From positions 16,739-80,738 of the forward strand of contig NZ_SJUO01000007.1 in assembly GCF_004336985.1 (NCBI RefSeq): DNA of 64,000 bases, given 5' to 3'. Positions 27,131 to 35,649 of this stretch are shown piece by piece. Origin of the DNA: Exiguobacterium sp. SL-9. GTDB lineage: Bacteria > Bacillota > Bacilli > Exiguobacteriales > Exiguobacteriaceae. The notes under the pieces are model-generated. The model made no database searches. It was not told the origin of the DNA and saw nothing but the letters and a program-made list of their open reading frames with translations. Position numbers and translations under genes: made by a program. How positions within the stretch are numbered: the stretch's first letter is position 1; each line of letters starts with the position of its first letter.

Positions 27131-27580
27131 ATGGAAGAGTTGAGACAGATCCGTCTCCGATTGAAGCCGGAGACGGTCGCATATTTAGAAGAGTTCGCCG
27201 ACGACAAACGCTTCGGCCACCTCGGTCAGGTCATCGACCATATCGCAGACGAGCATAAACAACTGGCCGACGAGAAGTGGGACATGCAGTTCCTCACCCG
27301 CTCGATCAGCACGCAGGTCTCTCATCATATCGAGGAGTTGATGATCGAGCAGGTGTCGTCGGAACTCGAGCGGATCCGGCTCGCCGCGAACCGTTCCGAC
27401 CGCCACGGGCAAATCTTGACTGAGCTCCTGCAGGCACTCATGCAGACAGAGGGCATCGAGGACATCATGACGACCGACCAATTCAAGCCGACGTTCCTCG
27501 CGACGGCGGAACGTGTCGTCCAAGGACGTATCGAACACCAAAAACAGAAGAAGGACACACTAACTTTTGAGAGAGGATGA
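27131..27580 (+). CDS. Helical protein downstream of relaxase, unknown
   Basis: This 149-aa soluble, mainly helical protein has an N-terminal segment (EELRQIRLRLKPETVAYLEEFADDK) that could be a ribbon-helix-helix unit. I recognise no family beyond that. It follows the relaxase by nine bases with its own GAGGGAGG site and overlaps the next gene. It may be another relaxosome or regulatory component. Confidence 0.55.
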   Translation: MEELRQIRLRLKPETVAYLEEFADDKRFGHLGQVIDHIADEHKQLADEKWDMQFLTRSISTQVSHHIEELMIEQVSSELERIRLAANRSDRHGQILTELLQALMQTEGIEDIMTTDQFKPTFLATAERVVQGRIEHQKQKKDTLTFERG

Positions 27581-27585
27581 ATCCT

Positions 27586-27873
27586 ATGCGACCACTTGAC
27601 CGTCCCTTCACGATGGGACAATTTTTGACGCTTCAACCCGATACCGTCACGGTCCTCATCTATGGAAAACGGTACGATATCCCGGTGTCCGTTTCCGAGC
27701 ATCAACTTTTGACTGCCATCGCGCAAGACGAGATTATCTTGCTTCCCGTCAATTTCGAGCGGACACGGCTGTTACTCGGCATCCCGGAAACGTCGCCACA
27801 ACTCGAACGTGAAATGAACGAATTTGCGGATAGTGATGAATCTGTCACCGACTTGTTGAAGGAAGGAGTCTGA
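27586..27873 (+). CDS. Small protein between relaxase module and ArdC, unknown
   Basis: The likely start is ATG 27586 (95 aa) with GAGAGGATG upstream; ATG 27577, overlapping the previous stop, is possible. The product is soluble and acidic at the C-terminus, with strand-rich sequence (DTVTVLIYGKRYDIPVSV) near residues 18-35. No family is recognised. It lies five bases before the ArdC-like gene and belongs to the same transcript. Confidence 0.5.
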   Translation: MRPLDRPFTMGQFLTLQPDTVTVLIYGKRYDIPVSVSEHQLLTAIAQDEIILLPVNFERTRLLLGIPETSPQLEREMNEFADSDESVTDLLKEGV

Positions 27874-27877
27874 CACG

Positions 27878-29314
27878 ATGGCCAACATCAAGACGAACGA
27901 AGAACGGAAAGCCGAGCTCGAAGCATTGACCGAACAGATGGGACAACAGATCGACAGCTTCTTTGAGAGTCCAGAGAAAATCCGGGAACATCTGCAGTTC
28001 CTCGGCAAGTTCCATCAATACTCGATGCGGAACGCGGTCTTGATCGAGTCACAGTTCCCTGGCGCGATCGCGGTCGGTTCTTATCCGTTCTGGGAGAAGC
28101 AAGGCGCGCAGGTCCAAAAAGGTGAGCGTGGCATCAAGGTGTTCGTCCCGAACCCGGTGACGTACGCCTTACACAAAGATGAATGGGTACCGCTCAGCAA
28201 GGCACCGAAGCCAGTCAAAGACGCCGTGAAACAAGGACGCATTCCGTCACGCAAGATGATGTACTTCAAAATCGGTCACGTCTTCGAATACACGCAGACC
28301 GACGCACGCGAGAAAGGAATCGAGGTCTCGGACATCTTCAAACGGTATCATCGGGACGGCGGGCTCGAGAACGAACAAGACATCCGTGACGCCTTGACAA
28401 CGCTCGCGGATGCCCGGAATGTGACGCTATTGGAGGAACCGCTCGACGAGATCGGGACGGCGAAGGGCTGTTATTACCCAGAGCTACATGCGATCGCCTT
28501 GAACCCGCGGAACACATCGATCGAGGACATCAGCGTCCTGATCCACGAGCTCGCCCACGCGGAGCTGCACAACCAGGAGCGGAACTTCGAACAAGACCAA
28601 CCGCTCACCGCACCCGAGAAAGAGTTCCAAGCCGAGATGGTCGCCTATGTCGTCTCGCATCAGCTCGGTTTCCCGACGGACGACTTCTCACTTTCTTACC
28701 TGGCCGGTTGGACGAAAGACAAGGAACTCCTCGACAAGGAAAAGTTGTTGCAGGAGGTCCACCAGACATCCGCGACTTTCCTCAACCATATCGAGTCACA
28801 CCTAGAAAACGTACACACCTTACAACAGGAGAAAGAACGGAGCCCTCTCGATTACCTTGAACAGCTGGAGCGGCGCATGGGATGGAAAGACGCTGACCTC
28901 AGTCTTTATGAACGGGTGCATGCCGTACAGAGTCTGTTCCCCGAGGAGGTGGAGCCTTATCTGAACACAAAAGCGGCCCTCGAGACGAACCTGAAGGTGG
29001 ATCGTGTCGATGAGCCGCTCATGTATATTCACGATAAAGGATTCGGGTTCCAATCATTCGGTGTCGCCAACAATCATGACTTTGCTGAAGAAACACTTGT
29101 CGCCTACACAATCGCCTTACCGAATCAGCCATTGATTAGTGGTCACTTCGACCCTGAAAGAACTGTGCATCCATTACACGACCTTGGAAAAAACAAACGG
29201 TTAGAAATACCGATTCTAAAGTCTCTTGAAGACCGTTGGCATGAAGTGCTACTTGATGAAGAAAAAAAGTCTCTTTCAAGGACAGCCATTTTAAATACTG
29301 AACGATTAATTTAA
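27878..29314 (+). CDS. ArdC-like antirestriction protein with metallopeptidase motif
   Basis: The 478-aa protein has an N-terminal ArdC-type single-stranded-DNA-binding domain (about 20-130: FLGKFHQYSMRNAVLIESQ, FWEKQGAQVQKGERGIKVFV) and a zincin-like domain with HELAHAEL (His222, Glu223, His226). ArdC-type proteins coat entering single-stranded DNA and protect it from restriction. A C-terminal region (about 300-478) is unrecognised. From about base 29060 codon use turns AT-rich, suggesting that the last 85 residues were exchanged. It ends the transfer operon. Confidence 0.85.
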   Translation: MANIKTNEERKAELEALTEQMGQQIDSFFESPEKIREHLQFLGKFHQYSMRNAVLIESQFPGAIAVGSYPFWEKQGAQVQKGERGIKVFVPNPVTYALHKDEWVPLSKAPKPVKDAVKQGRIPSRKMMYFKIGHVFEYTQTDAREKGIEVSDIFKRYHRDGGLENEQDIRDALTTLADARNVTLLEEPLDEIGTAKGCYYPELHAIALNPRNTSIEDISVLIHELAHAELHNQERNFEQDQPLTAPEKEFQAEMVAYVVSHQLGFPTDDFSLSYLAGWTKDKELLDKEKLLQEVHQTSATFLNHIESHLENVHTLQQEKERSPLDYLEQLERRMGWKDADLSLYERVHAVQSLFPEEVEPYLNTKAALETNLKVDRVDEPLMYIHDKGFGFQSFGVANNHDFAEETLVAYTIALPNQPLISGHFDPERTVHPLHDLGKNKRLEIPILKSLEDRWHEVLLDEEKKSLSRTAILNTERLI

Positions 29315-29335
29315 TGCCCTAAAGCTCATTTGAAA

Positions 29336-29375
29336 AGCCGTAATTTCATAGATGAATTATCAATGAATTACGGCT
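29336..29375 (+). terminator. Terminator of the transfer operon
   Basis: AGCCGTAATT (29336-29345) pairs with AATTACGGCT (29366-29375), followed by a T-rich tract. It lies 20 bases after the ArdC stop. Confidence 0.7.
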
Positions 29376-29430
29376 GATATTTAAATTTTTCTAGATACAT
29401 CAAGTTAATTAAGTGATTGAAGTCAATAAC

Positions 29431-30057
29431 CTATTTTTGTACGGTGACATAACCATCTTCTTTAAGTCTTGTAACTTCACAATTTTCGCGAGCTTCAAAT
29501 TCTTTCAGTCTATCTTCGATAGTCTTGTTTGTACTGTTCTTGAATAAATCTTCTCTGTCGTAGTGAGGGAAAACAAGTTTATCCGTTAATCCTAATGCTG
29601 AATAATCCTGAGTATTTAGTTTATCCATCTGTGGAGTAAAAAAATTCACTATTTCAATGTTAGGTCCAAGTAGAATGGCACCAGCACTAACCCCTACAAC
29701 AACTATATTTTTTGAGATTAATTGTCTAAGGATGTTATCTGCTCCACTATTTTTAAAATGGAATAACAAATTAAATGGATTTCCACCACCAATGTATATG
29801 ACATCTTGCTGTATAAGACATTCAGGACTCTCGAATTCTAAATCAATGAAATCAATATTTTGAAACCCCATTTGTTTAAAATCTTCTTTTGCCTTTTGAG
29901 CATATTTATTATTTTCTTTATGTGGTGAGGCTGTTGTGATAATAGCAACATTCAATTCGTAAACTTCATCACCTACGAGATTTAAAAAGTGTCCTTTTAT
30001 AGAGTCAGTGTAAAAGCCATTAGAAGTTAATAGCAATTTCAAAATATTCAACCCCAT
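29431..30057 (-). CDS. Peptidase S51 (dipeptidase E-like) family protein
   Basis: The 208-aa protein has the S51 fold signs: a GGGNPFNLL loop at about 90-98 and the nucleophile elbow GVSAGA with Ser124, followed by GPNIE. S51 enzymes cleave Asp-X dipeptides or related small peptides in the cytoplasm. The gene is AT-rich, unlike the transfer operon, and stands alone on the minus strand. ATG 30057 follows a GAGA-type site. It looks like acquired metabolic cargo. Confidence 0.8.
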   Translation of the reverse strand: MGLNILKLLLTSNGFYTDSIKGHFLNLVGDEVYELNVAIITTASPHKENNKYAQKAKEDFKQMGFQNIDFIDLEFESPECLIQQDVIYIGGGNPFNLLFHFKNSGADNILRQLISKNIVVVGVSAGAILLGPNIEIVNFFTPQMDKLNTQDYSALGLTDKLVFPHYDREDLFKNSTNKTIEDRLKEFEARENCEVTRLKEDGYVTVQK

Positions 30058-30152
30058 TCTCTTCTCACTTCAATTCTTGAAATTTCCTTATTTCAAAAAA
30101 AAAGGCTATATGTTTTTATTAAAATCATATTTTCTAACAACCACCTTCATAT

Positions 30153-30338
30153 TCAATCTTCCCAAAGCTCATCCATCAACTCATCGATTTCATCAGATAG
30201 TCGTTCCCGTTCCTTGGCGTCCACTTCAACTTTCCCATCTTCATAAAACCAAAGTACGTCACCAGGTTGAACCGACTCAGGGAGTCTCGACTTTGGAATA
30301 TCCTTCAACAGATTTGAAAAGCCGATTTTGAAATCCAT
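30153..30338 (-). pseudogene. Decayed second copy of the DUF3006 gene
   Basis: The 61 codons here match the C-terminal two-thirds of the intact DUF3006 gene at 31186-31410 (KDIPKSRLPE, GDVLWFYEDG, DELMDELWE). The conserved N-terminal MKRRRGIIDRFEGD is replaced by unrelated sequence. The DNA of the two copies is similar over about 160 bases. With no good ribosome site it is probably a remnant left by duplication or recombination around the Nif3-like gene. Confidence 0.65.
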
Positions 30339-30410
30339 GGAAGGTCATTGATGCTATGTTCTAATTAATTAAAAGGATAATTTATTTCGGAATGGATTTT
30401 CTATAATCGA

Positions 30411-31172
30411 TTAATGATTTAATTCAAAGTGGGCTTCCTTCAGTTCTGTTGCAATGATACCCGGATGTAATTCTACTATTTTCTGCACTAGCGTTTCTAC
30501 CCCATAGAGTTCTGTAAAAGTGTGACTTCCCACTAATAAATTAATTCCTACGAATTCTGCATACTGAATCGAGTATAAAGTAGCTTCTCCTGTTATATAC
30601 GTATCGCAACCCTCATCAACTGCTTTTTGGATAATTGACGAAGAATGGCCAGCTCCTGTTAAAACCCCAATTCGTTGGACTTTTTTATTATTGTTTTTCC
30701 ATGCCCGTACTGGTTCATTTAATTTAATGCACATTTGTTCTCTAAAGTGATCAAAATCAAGCGGATTGCTATACTCTCCAATACCAGGCAATTCCCCATC
30801 TTCTCTATCGTATGAAGAATATTTTGTGATTTTATCAACTTCTAATACTCTCATTAAAGATGTGCAGGTTCCGAATTCAACAAAATCTAAAGGAGAATGA
30901 ATCCAAAAGTGACTGATGTTATGTCCTTGCATCTTCTTTACACATTCTTCTCTTAAACCGTAAAGAAAATCCCAAGCATCATGATGGGTAACAATTAAAT
31001 CAATCCCAAGTTGACTTGCTTGTTCGATAGTTTCAAGCGAAAGGTTAGTTGCATAGCCGATTTTGTTAATGTTGTCATTTGAAGTGTTAGTAAAACCATA
31101 GTCGTCATGCTCTTCTAATAATTTCGAGCTGAAAAGTTTTTTTATCGTTTTCTCAAACTCATGTAAATTCAT
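30411..31172 (-). CDS. Nif3-like dinuclear-metal protein
   Basis: The 253-aa protein resembles the Nif3/GTP-cyclohydrolase-I-type-2 family. It has an early LIVTHHDAWDF metal motif, a central GVLTGAGHSSS segment and a C-terminal YITGEATLYSIQYAEFVGINLLVGSH that would supply the remaining ligands. These proteins bind two metals and act as hydrolases of uncertain substrate. ATG 31172 is chosen for AAAGGGGA upstream. The gene is AT-rich and lies between the intact and decayed DUF3006 copies, as if inserted there. Confidence 0.75.
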   Translation of the reverse strand: MNLHEFEKTIKKLFSSKLLEEHDDYGFTNTSNDNINKIGYATNLSLETIEQASQLGIDLIVTHHDAWDFLYGLREECVKKMQGHNISHFWIHSPLDFVEFGTCTSLMRVLEVDKITKYSSYDREDGELPGIGEYSNPLDFDHFREQMCIKLNEPVRAWKNNNKKVQRIGVLTGAGHSSSIIQKAVDEGCDTYITGEATLYSIQYAEFVGINLLVGSHTFTELYGVETLVQKIVELHPGIIATELKEAHFELNH

Positions 31173-31185
31173 ACTATATTCCCCT

Positions 31186-31410
31186 TTATTTTTCCCAAAG
31201 CTCATCCATCAAATCATCGATTTCTTTCGATAGCCGTTCCTTTTCCTCTGCATCTATCTCGACTCGCCCATCCTCATAAAACCACAGTACATCTCCAGAT
31301 TTAATCGGTTCTGGGAGTCGTGACTTTGGAATATCCTCCATCACTTCCCCAAATTCGACGACAGCTAAATCCCCTTCAAATCGATCGATGATGCCTCTGC
31401 GTCGCTTCAT
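31186..31410 (-). CDS. DUF3006-family protein
   Basis: This 74-aa protein has the DUF3006 layout: KRRRGIIDRFEGDLAVVEFG, then PKSRLPE, GDVLWFYEDGRVEID and an acidic helical end. The family is small and often encoded beside ComEC-like metallo-beta-lactamase proteins, as here. The ATG overlaps the stop of the upstream hydrolase gene by four bases, so they are co-translated. The likely role is support of that enzyme; the function is unknown. Confidence 0.8.
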   Translation of the reverse strand: MKRRRGIIDRFEGDLAVVEFGEVMEDIPKSRLPEPIKSGDVLWFYEDGRVEIDAEEKERLSKEIDDLMDELWEK

Positions 31411-32249
31411 TTTGATTTCTTCACGGCGTAGCTTGTGCCGTTCCCCGTGATGATGATCGTACCGTTCTTGTCCGTGCGAAGCGTGTTCGCTTTTTGTCGC
31501 TTCAAGTTCGTCACCACTTCGGACGTCGGATGCCCATAGCTGTTCTTCCCGACGCTGATGATGGCATGCTTCGGTTTGACCGTGTTCAGGAACGTGCTAC
31601 TAGTCGACGTCTTGGCACCGTGATGGCCCACTTTCAATACATCCGCCCGGAGCGTCTGCTTTTTGGCCATCATGTCCTTCTCAGAAACATGTTCCGCATC
31701 CCCTGTAAACAAGAACGTGTTCTTCTTGTACGTGACATGAAGGACTGCACTCCAATTGTTCAAGTCACTGTTCGAGTAGGATTTGACCGGACCTACAAAC
31801 TTCGCGCTGACACCTTTGATTGGCAGTTTCACACCGGCCTGTGCCTTTTTGATGGTCTTGCCTTCCCGTTTGACGGCTTGTAGAAAATCTTTGTAAGCCT
31901 GGGTCGTGTGCTTCACTTTTGGCGCGTAGACGTTCTCGACACGATAGGCATCCAATATCTCGTCCAATCCACCGATATGATCCGCATCCGGATGCGTCGA
32001 GATCAATACTTCGATATCGTCGACTTTTTGTTTTTTGAGATAGGCGACGATGGCATCCCCTTTACCTTTGTTCCCACCGTCAATGATGACGTCCTCACCG
32101 CTTGGCATCTTGATGTAGATGGCGTCCCCTTGCCCGACATCGATGTAATGGACTTTGATGCTCGCAGCGGCCGATGCTTCCCCGTATGGCGACACCAATA
32201 GCGCTCCACTAAATAGAACGGCACTCCCAATCTTGATCAATTTATTCAT
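31407..32249 (-). CDS. Secreted ComEC/Rec2-like metallo-beta-lactamase-fold hydrolase
   Basis: The 280-aa protein has a signal peptide ending near EASAA and a metallo-beta-lactamase fold related to the ComEC C-terminal domain: YIDVGQGDA, the metal motif THPDADHIGG (about 84-93), FTGDAE and KVGHHGAKTSTS. Secreted members are probable nucleases or phosphodiesterases at the cell surface. An in-frame DUF3006 gene follows. The region is moderately GC-rich and looks host-like. ATG 32249 lies behind a GGAGTGATA site. Confidence 0.85.
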   Translation of the reverse strand: MNKLIKIGSAVLFSGALLVSPYGEASAAASIKVHYIDVGQGDAIYIKMPSGEDVIIDGGNKGKGDAIVAYLKKQKVDDIEVLISTHPDADHIGGLDEILDAYRVENVYAPKVKHTTQAYKDFLQAVKREGKTIKKAQAGVKLPIKGVSAKFVGPVKSYSNSDLNNWSAVLHVTYKKNTFLFTGDAEHVSEKDMMAKKQTLRADVLKVGHHGAKTSTSSTFLNTVKPKHAIISVGKNSYGHPTSEVVTNLKRQKANTLRTDKNGTIIITGNGTSYAVKKSK

Positions 32250-32392
32250 CTTTTATCACTCCACTTTAAAATTATTGTAAAATTATCCAACACACCTTTA
32301 TTATAATCCGCTATTTGTTAAATTGCTTCTAATTCCTGAGTTTGACCTTATACATAAATAGTTAGGCTGTGACGATAGGAGGAGTGAGAGAA

Positions 32393-32674
32393 ATGAATTT
32401 ACGAAAACCCATCGCAATAAACAAGAAGTATAAACCGGTCCTGATTTTTAAAGACGGGGTGGAATTAAAAGAGTGTGTCTCTATTCAGGAAGCCGCACAC
32501 TATCTGAAGGGACACACGTTATGCACGGCCATGCCGTATCGTCATATTATGAATGGCATCATCTTTGACGAGACCTGGATCTATGAGGGAAGCAGCTATC
32601 GATTCACCACTGACCCTGAAGTGAAAAAGGCAAAGTCAATAGAGATGGAGACTCAGAATAAAGTCCGTTTTTAA
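32393..32674 (+). CDS. Small protein with NUMOD1-like motif
   Basis: This 93-aa soluble protein starts at ATG 32393 after AGGAGGAGTGAGAG. The middle (CVSIQEAAHYLKG followed by IMNGIIFDETWIYEG) resembles NUMOD1-like DNA-binding repeats found in homing nucleases, but no nuclease domain is present. It may be a stand-alone DNA-binding adaptor. The family assignment is weak. Confidence 0.5.
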   Translation: MNLRKPIAINKKYKPVLIFKDGVELKECVSIQEAAHYLKGHTLCTAMPYRHIMNGIIFDETWIYEGSSYRFTTDPEVKKAKSIEMETQNKVRF

Positions 32675-32798
32675 GGAATGATAGAATTATAAAATCGAAC
32701 AGGTCTCATGTGCGGTATCTTATACACGCTGTACACTGATTCGTCACTGTTTGTTAAAACCCTACGAGGTACACTTGAACTAAAAAGGGGTTCTCCTC

Positions 32799-33179
32799 AT
32801 GCGACTTCAAGATTGGATTCAGCAATATCACAATACGGAGATACTGCGGTTTGATCACCTCTGCGAGTACCTGGATGCGACACCATTTGAAATCAAACAC
32901 CACCTTGATGGAATCAGTCCCGAAATCACTGGTGTACTGAAGTCAGAAGAGGGTGTTGGCGACGACGCGTTCGTCACGAAGCTGGAACATCATTTGCTCA
33001 GTCGATTCGACAAACGAAGAAAAAAAGTAAAAGTTACGATTGAAGTCGAGTTGCCACTGCCGGAAGAAGCCTACAACTTTTGTCAGCGTGAACGGTTTAG
33101 TATGATTGAACGCGTGACCCAGCATATGAGTGAACAAAACGTGAAGGATTGGCGCATCGTAAACATGCGGAGGATATAA
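32799..33179 (+). CDS. Uncharacterised 126-aa protein
   Basis: This soluble protein has a helical N-terminal half that could form a winged-helix (LQDWIQQYHNTEILRFDHLCEYLD) and a C-terminal half with KKVKVTIEVELPLPEEAYNF strands. I do not recognise a family. It stands alone, with AAAGGGGTTCTCC upstream of the ATG. It precedes the secreted nuclease by 55 bases, but co-transcription is not certain. Confidence 0.55.
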   Translation: MRLQDWIQQYHNTEILRFDHLCEYLDATPFEIKHHLDGISPEITGVLKSEEGVGDDAFVTKLEHHLLSRFDKRRKKVKVTIEVELPLPEEAYNFCQRERFSMIERVTQHMSEQNVKDWRIVNMRRI

Positions 33180-33234
33180 TTGAATACCAGTAATGTTGAC
33201 TCATCTATGAATATACATACTAAAAGGAGAAAAA

Positions 33235-34152
33235 ATGAAATTTACCTACTTAATCTTCCCTTTGGCCATCCTACTGATGGCCGGATGTACCAGTGAAGCC
33301 ACACCTTCTACAAGTGAGAAAGCAGAGGAGTCTGCTGTTCAGACAGAAGAAGTCGTCGAGACGACTGAAACAAGCACAGACGATTCAAATACGGAAACGA
33401 CTGCAGAAGCCGAGGAAACGGTCACAAGTTCGGATAACGATCTGTTCTCTGGTTATAAGCTGATTGACATTGATGGCGGGGATTTGTCCGGCTACCGCGA
33501 GGCGAACGTCGTCGTCGATATCGGATATGGGGATCGCGAGTATTGGGCGTTCACGAACGAGCATGGTCAATTGATTCGTGTCATCGCCGACCAGATTATC
33601 CTGCAAGATGATGATTCGGAAGACGTGACCTCGGATGGCCGCTACTATAATGACGAAGCAAAGGTCCCAGGTGTCGAACACAGTGAGCTCGACGAAGGTC
33701 ATGTCATCGCCGACTCACTAGGTGGCGTCTCGAACGCCTACAACATCACGCCACAGGATAGTACGCTCAACCGTTACGGCGATCAGGCCTATATGGAAGA
33801 CATCATCCGGAAGGCCGGCGGCGCGACCGACTTCGAGGCAATCATCACATACCCAGACACGAGCACACATATCCCTTCACACTACGAATACACATATACC
33901 GTGAAAGGGAACATCGTCACCGACTCATTCGACAACGTGAACCCGGACGAGGTAAATGAGACGCTCGGCCTCACAGAAAGTGAGCCGGAACCCGAAGCCA
34001 CAGGCGATGTCTCGAGCGTAGACACGAACGGCAATGGTCAGGTGACGATCCAAGAGGCGAAAGACGCCGGTTACACGATGCCGATCATGAGCGACCATTG
34101 GCTTTATCCTTATATGCGTGATAACGACAATGACGGAATGGTAGGGGAATAA
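33235..34152 (+). CDS. Lipoprotein with DNA/RNA non-specific endonuclease domain and calcium-binding tail
   Basis: The 305-aa precursor has a lipobox (LMAGC, Cys18), a Glu/Thr-rich spacer (20-75) and a nuclease domain (about 80-245). The motif DEGHVIADSLGG and the following NITPQDSTLNRYGDQ match the H-N motif of the non-specific endonuclease family, with His in DEGH as general base. The C-terminal 50 residues (DTNGNGQVTIQEAKDAG and DNDNDGM) form an EF-hand/Excalibur-like calcium module. The same module ends another protein at 45791-46303. It is probably anchored outside the membrane, where it degrades DNA. AAAAGGAG precedes the ATG. Confidence 0.75.
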   Translation: MKFTYLIFPLAILLMAGCTSEATPSTSEKAEESAVQTEEVVETTETSTDDSNTETTAEAEETVTSSDNDLFSGYKLIDIDGGDLSGYREANVVVDIGYGDREYWAFTNEHGQLIRVIADQIILQDDDSEDVTSDGRYYNDEAKVPGVEHSELDEGHVIADSLGGVSNAYNITPQDSTLNRYGDQAYMEDIIRKAGGATDFEAIITYPDTSTHIPSHYEYTYTVKGNIVTDSFDNVNPDEVNETLGLTESEPEPEATGDVSSVDTNGNGQVTIQEAKDAGYTMPIMSDHWLYPYMRDNDNDGMVGE

Positions 34153-34185
34153 AAATAGAATCATTTTAATACAAGGAAAATTGCA

Positions 34186-34225
34186 AATAAGAAGGCAGCA
34201 TTTTTTCAAGTGCTGCCTTCTTATT
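34186..34225. terminator. Bidirectional terminator
   Basis: AATAAGAAGGCAGCA (34186-34200) pairs perfectly with TGCTGCCTTCTTATT (34211-34225). It separates the convergent nuclease and M20 peptidase genes and has T-runs on both strands. Confidence 0.85.
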
Positions 34226-34228
34226 TTT

Positions 34229-35536
34229 TCAGCTGTTTTGTTGAATCAGACGATGACTAAGGACTGTCTCGACAAGTACCACTGTCTCAAATGTTGCACA
34301 ATAGTCAACTTCCTCGAAGTCTGTATGCTCGTCACGGTAACCGATAGATAGATTCACAGATGCAATACCGAATTCGGCAAAAATTTTTGCATCACTCGAT
34401 CCCCCGTTACGAGTCGCCTCCCAATCATCCATTCCGACCAATCGCCCCGCTCTTTCGAACAGTTCTCCATAAGACGCTTCACAAAAATCGAACATGCCTC
34501 GACATCCGGTGACAATGTCGCGTGTACCCCGACGGTCCAACACGATGGCTGCATCCACGTCACGGATAAATTCTTTATTGATGCCACGCGCACCACATAA
34601 CCCTGTCTCTTCTTCGACCGTGAACGCCACCTTGATGGTGCCACTGAAATTCGTTCTCGGCAAACGTTCGAGTAGTTCCAAAATAGCAGCGATGCCGGCC
34701 CGGTCGTCTGCTCCGAGAATCCCTTCCGAACTCGTGAGTATAGTACCTTCCTGATGGATGACGCGCCCTCTCTTGATACGCTCGACCGTATCCATGTGCG
34801 CCGACAAAAGAATCGTCGGCCCTTCTCCGTGACGAACGGTTGCCAGTAAATTGCCTGCTTCATCAATTTGTTGTTCATCCGTGAGTTTTCTCAAACTCGA
34901 TGTGAGCCGTCGACGAACTTTCTGTTCCCGTCCACTCTCACCAGGCACCTCGAGCCAGTCGAGAAGGCGATGTTTGAACCGTTCTGTCTCAAGCATTTGG
35001 ATATACCGTTCGTCGCTCGACATCTTGAATAGCATTTCCGCGATATCGAGCAACGCTTTCCGCTCCGTCTGACTGTAGTCAAAGAGGACGGTATGTCTAC
35101 GCCGACTTTTACGGATACGGATACGAACCGCTGAATCTGAAGGGACAGCAAGATTCAATACATGTATTTGTTTGTCAGTCAAAAATCCGTCCATTTCAAC
35201 GTACGCATGACGTTCTCCGTGTCCATCACAACACATGCTCGTCATCATTCCTAATTCGTTCATCCAACGAACGATGCCACGGATATAGGCGTCAAACGCA
35301 TAATAAGGCAGTTCTTCAGTCTTCGAATTGAACAGATGCTCCTGACTGACAGAATTCCAAGGTCCTTCCTCATTCTGAAGACTCTCAATATACGCTACGA
35401 TTTGTTCGTCCTTCACCAATTCACCCGCGATTTTTTTTTGAATAGAATAACTTAATTTGTTCAATACCATATTTGTTTCATTCATCCATTCCTTCAATCC
35501 ATGTCTTGCCATCATCTCTGCTTGGTTCATCATCAT
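34229..35536 (-). CDS. M20 metallopeptidase with extra N-terminal domain
   Basis: The protein is 435 aa from the first of three consecutive ATGs after AAGGAG. Residues about 185-435 are an M20 peptidase: LLSAHMDTVE, GADDRAGIAA, the acidic FTVEEETGLCGA, and DEHTDFE near the end. These supply the two-metal site of PepT- or PepV-like aminopeptidases. The N-terminal 180 residues, with MCCDGHGERHAYVEMDG, are not part of standard M20 enzymes and I do not recognise them. The protein is probably cytoplasmic. It may act on peptides or acyl-amino acids. Confidence 0.75.
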   Translation of the reverse strand: MMMNQAEMMARHGLKEWMNETNMVLNKLSYSIQKKIAGELVKDEQIVAYIESLQNEEGPWNSVSQEHLFNSKTEELPYYAFDAYIRGIVRWMNELGMMTSMCCDGHGERHAYVEMDGFLTDKQIHVLNLAVPSDSAVRIRIRKSRRRHTVLFDYSQTERKALLDIAEMLFKMSSDERYIQMLETERFKHRLLDWLEVPGESGREQKVRRRLTSSLRKLTDEQQIDEAGNLLATVRHGEGPTILLSAHMDTVERIKRGRVIHQEGTILTSSEGILGADDRAGIAAILELLERLPRTNFSGTIKVAFTVEEETGLCGARGINKEFIRDVDAAIVLDRRGTRDIVTGCRGMFDFCEASYGELFERAGRLVGMDDWEATRNGGSSDAKIFAEFGIASVNLSIGYRDEHTDFEEVDYCATFETVVLVETVLSHRLIQQNS

Positions 35537-35649
35537 CCAGCTCCTTCTCTTTTGATGAGCCAAATATATCAATACCGATGTGACAGCTTGTCACACAGGT
35601 CTAGACAAAACTATGATGAGAGAAACGGTTGACGAGGAGAGGGTTGTAA

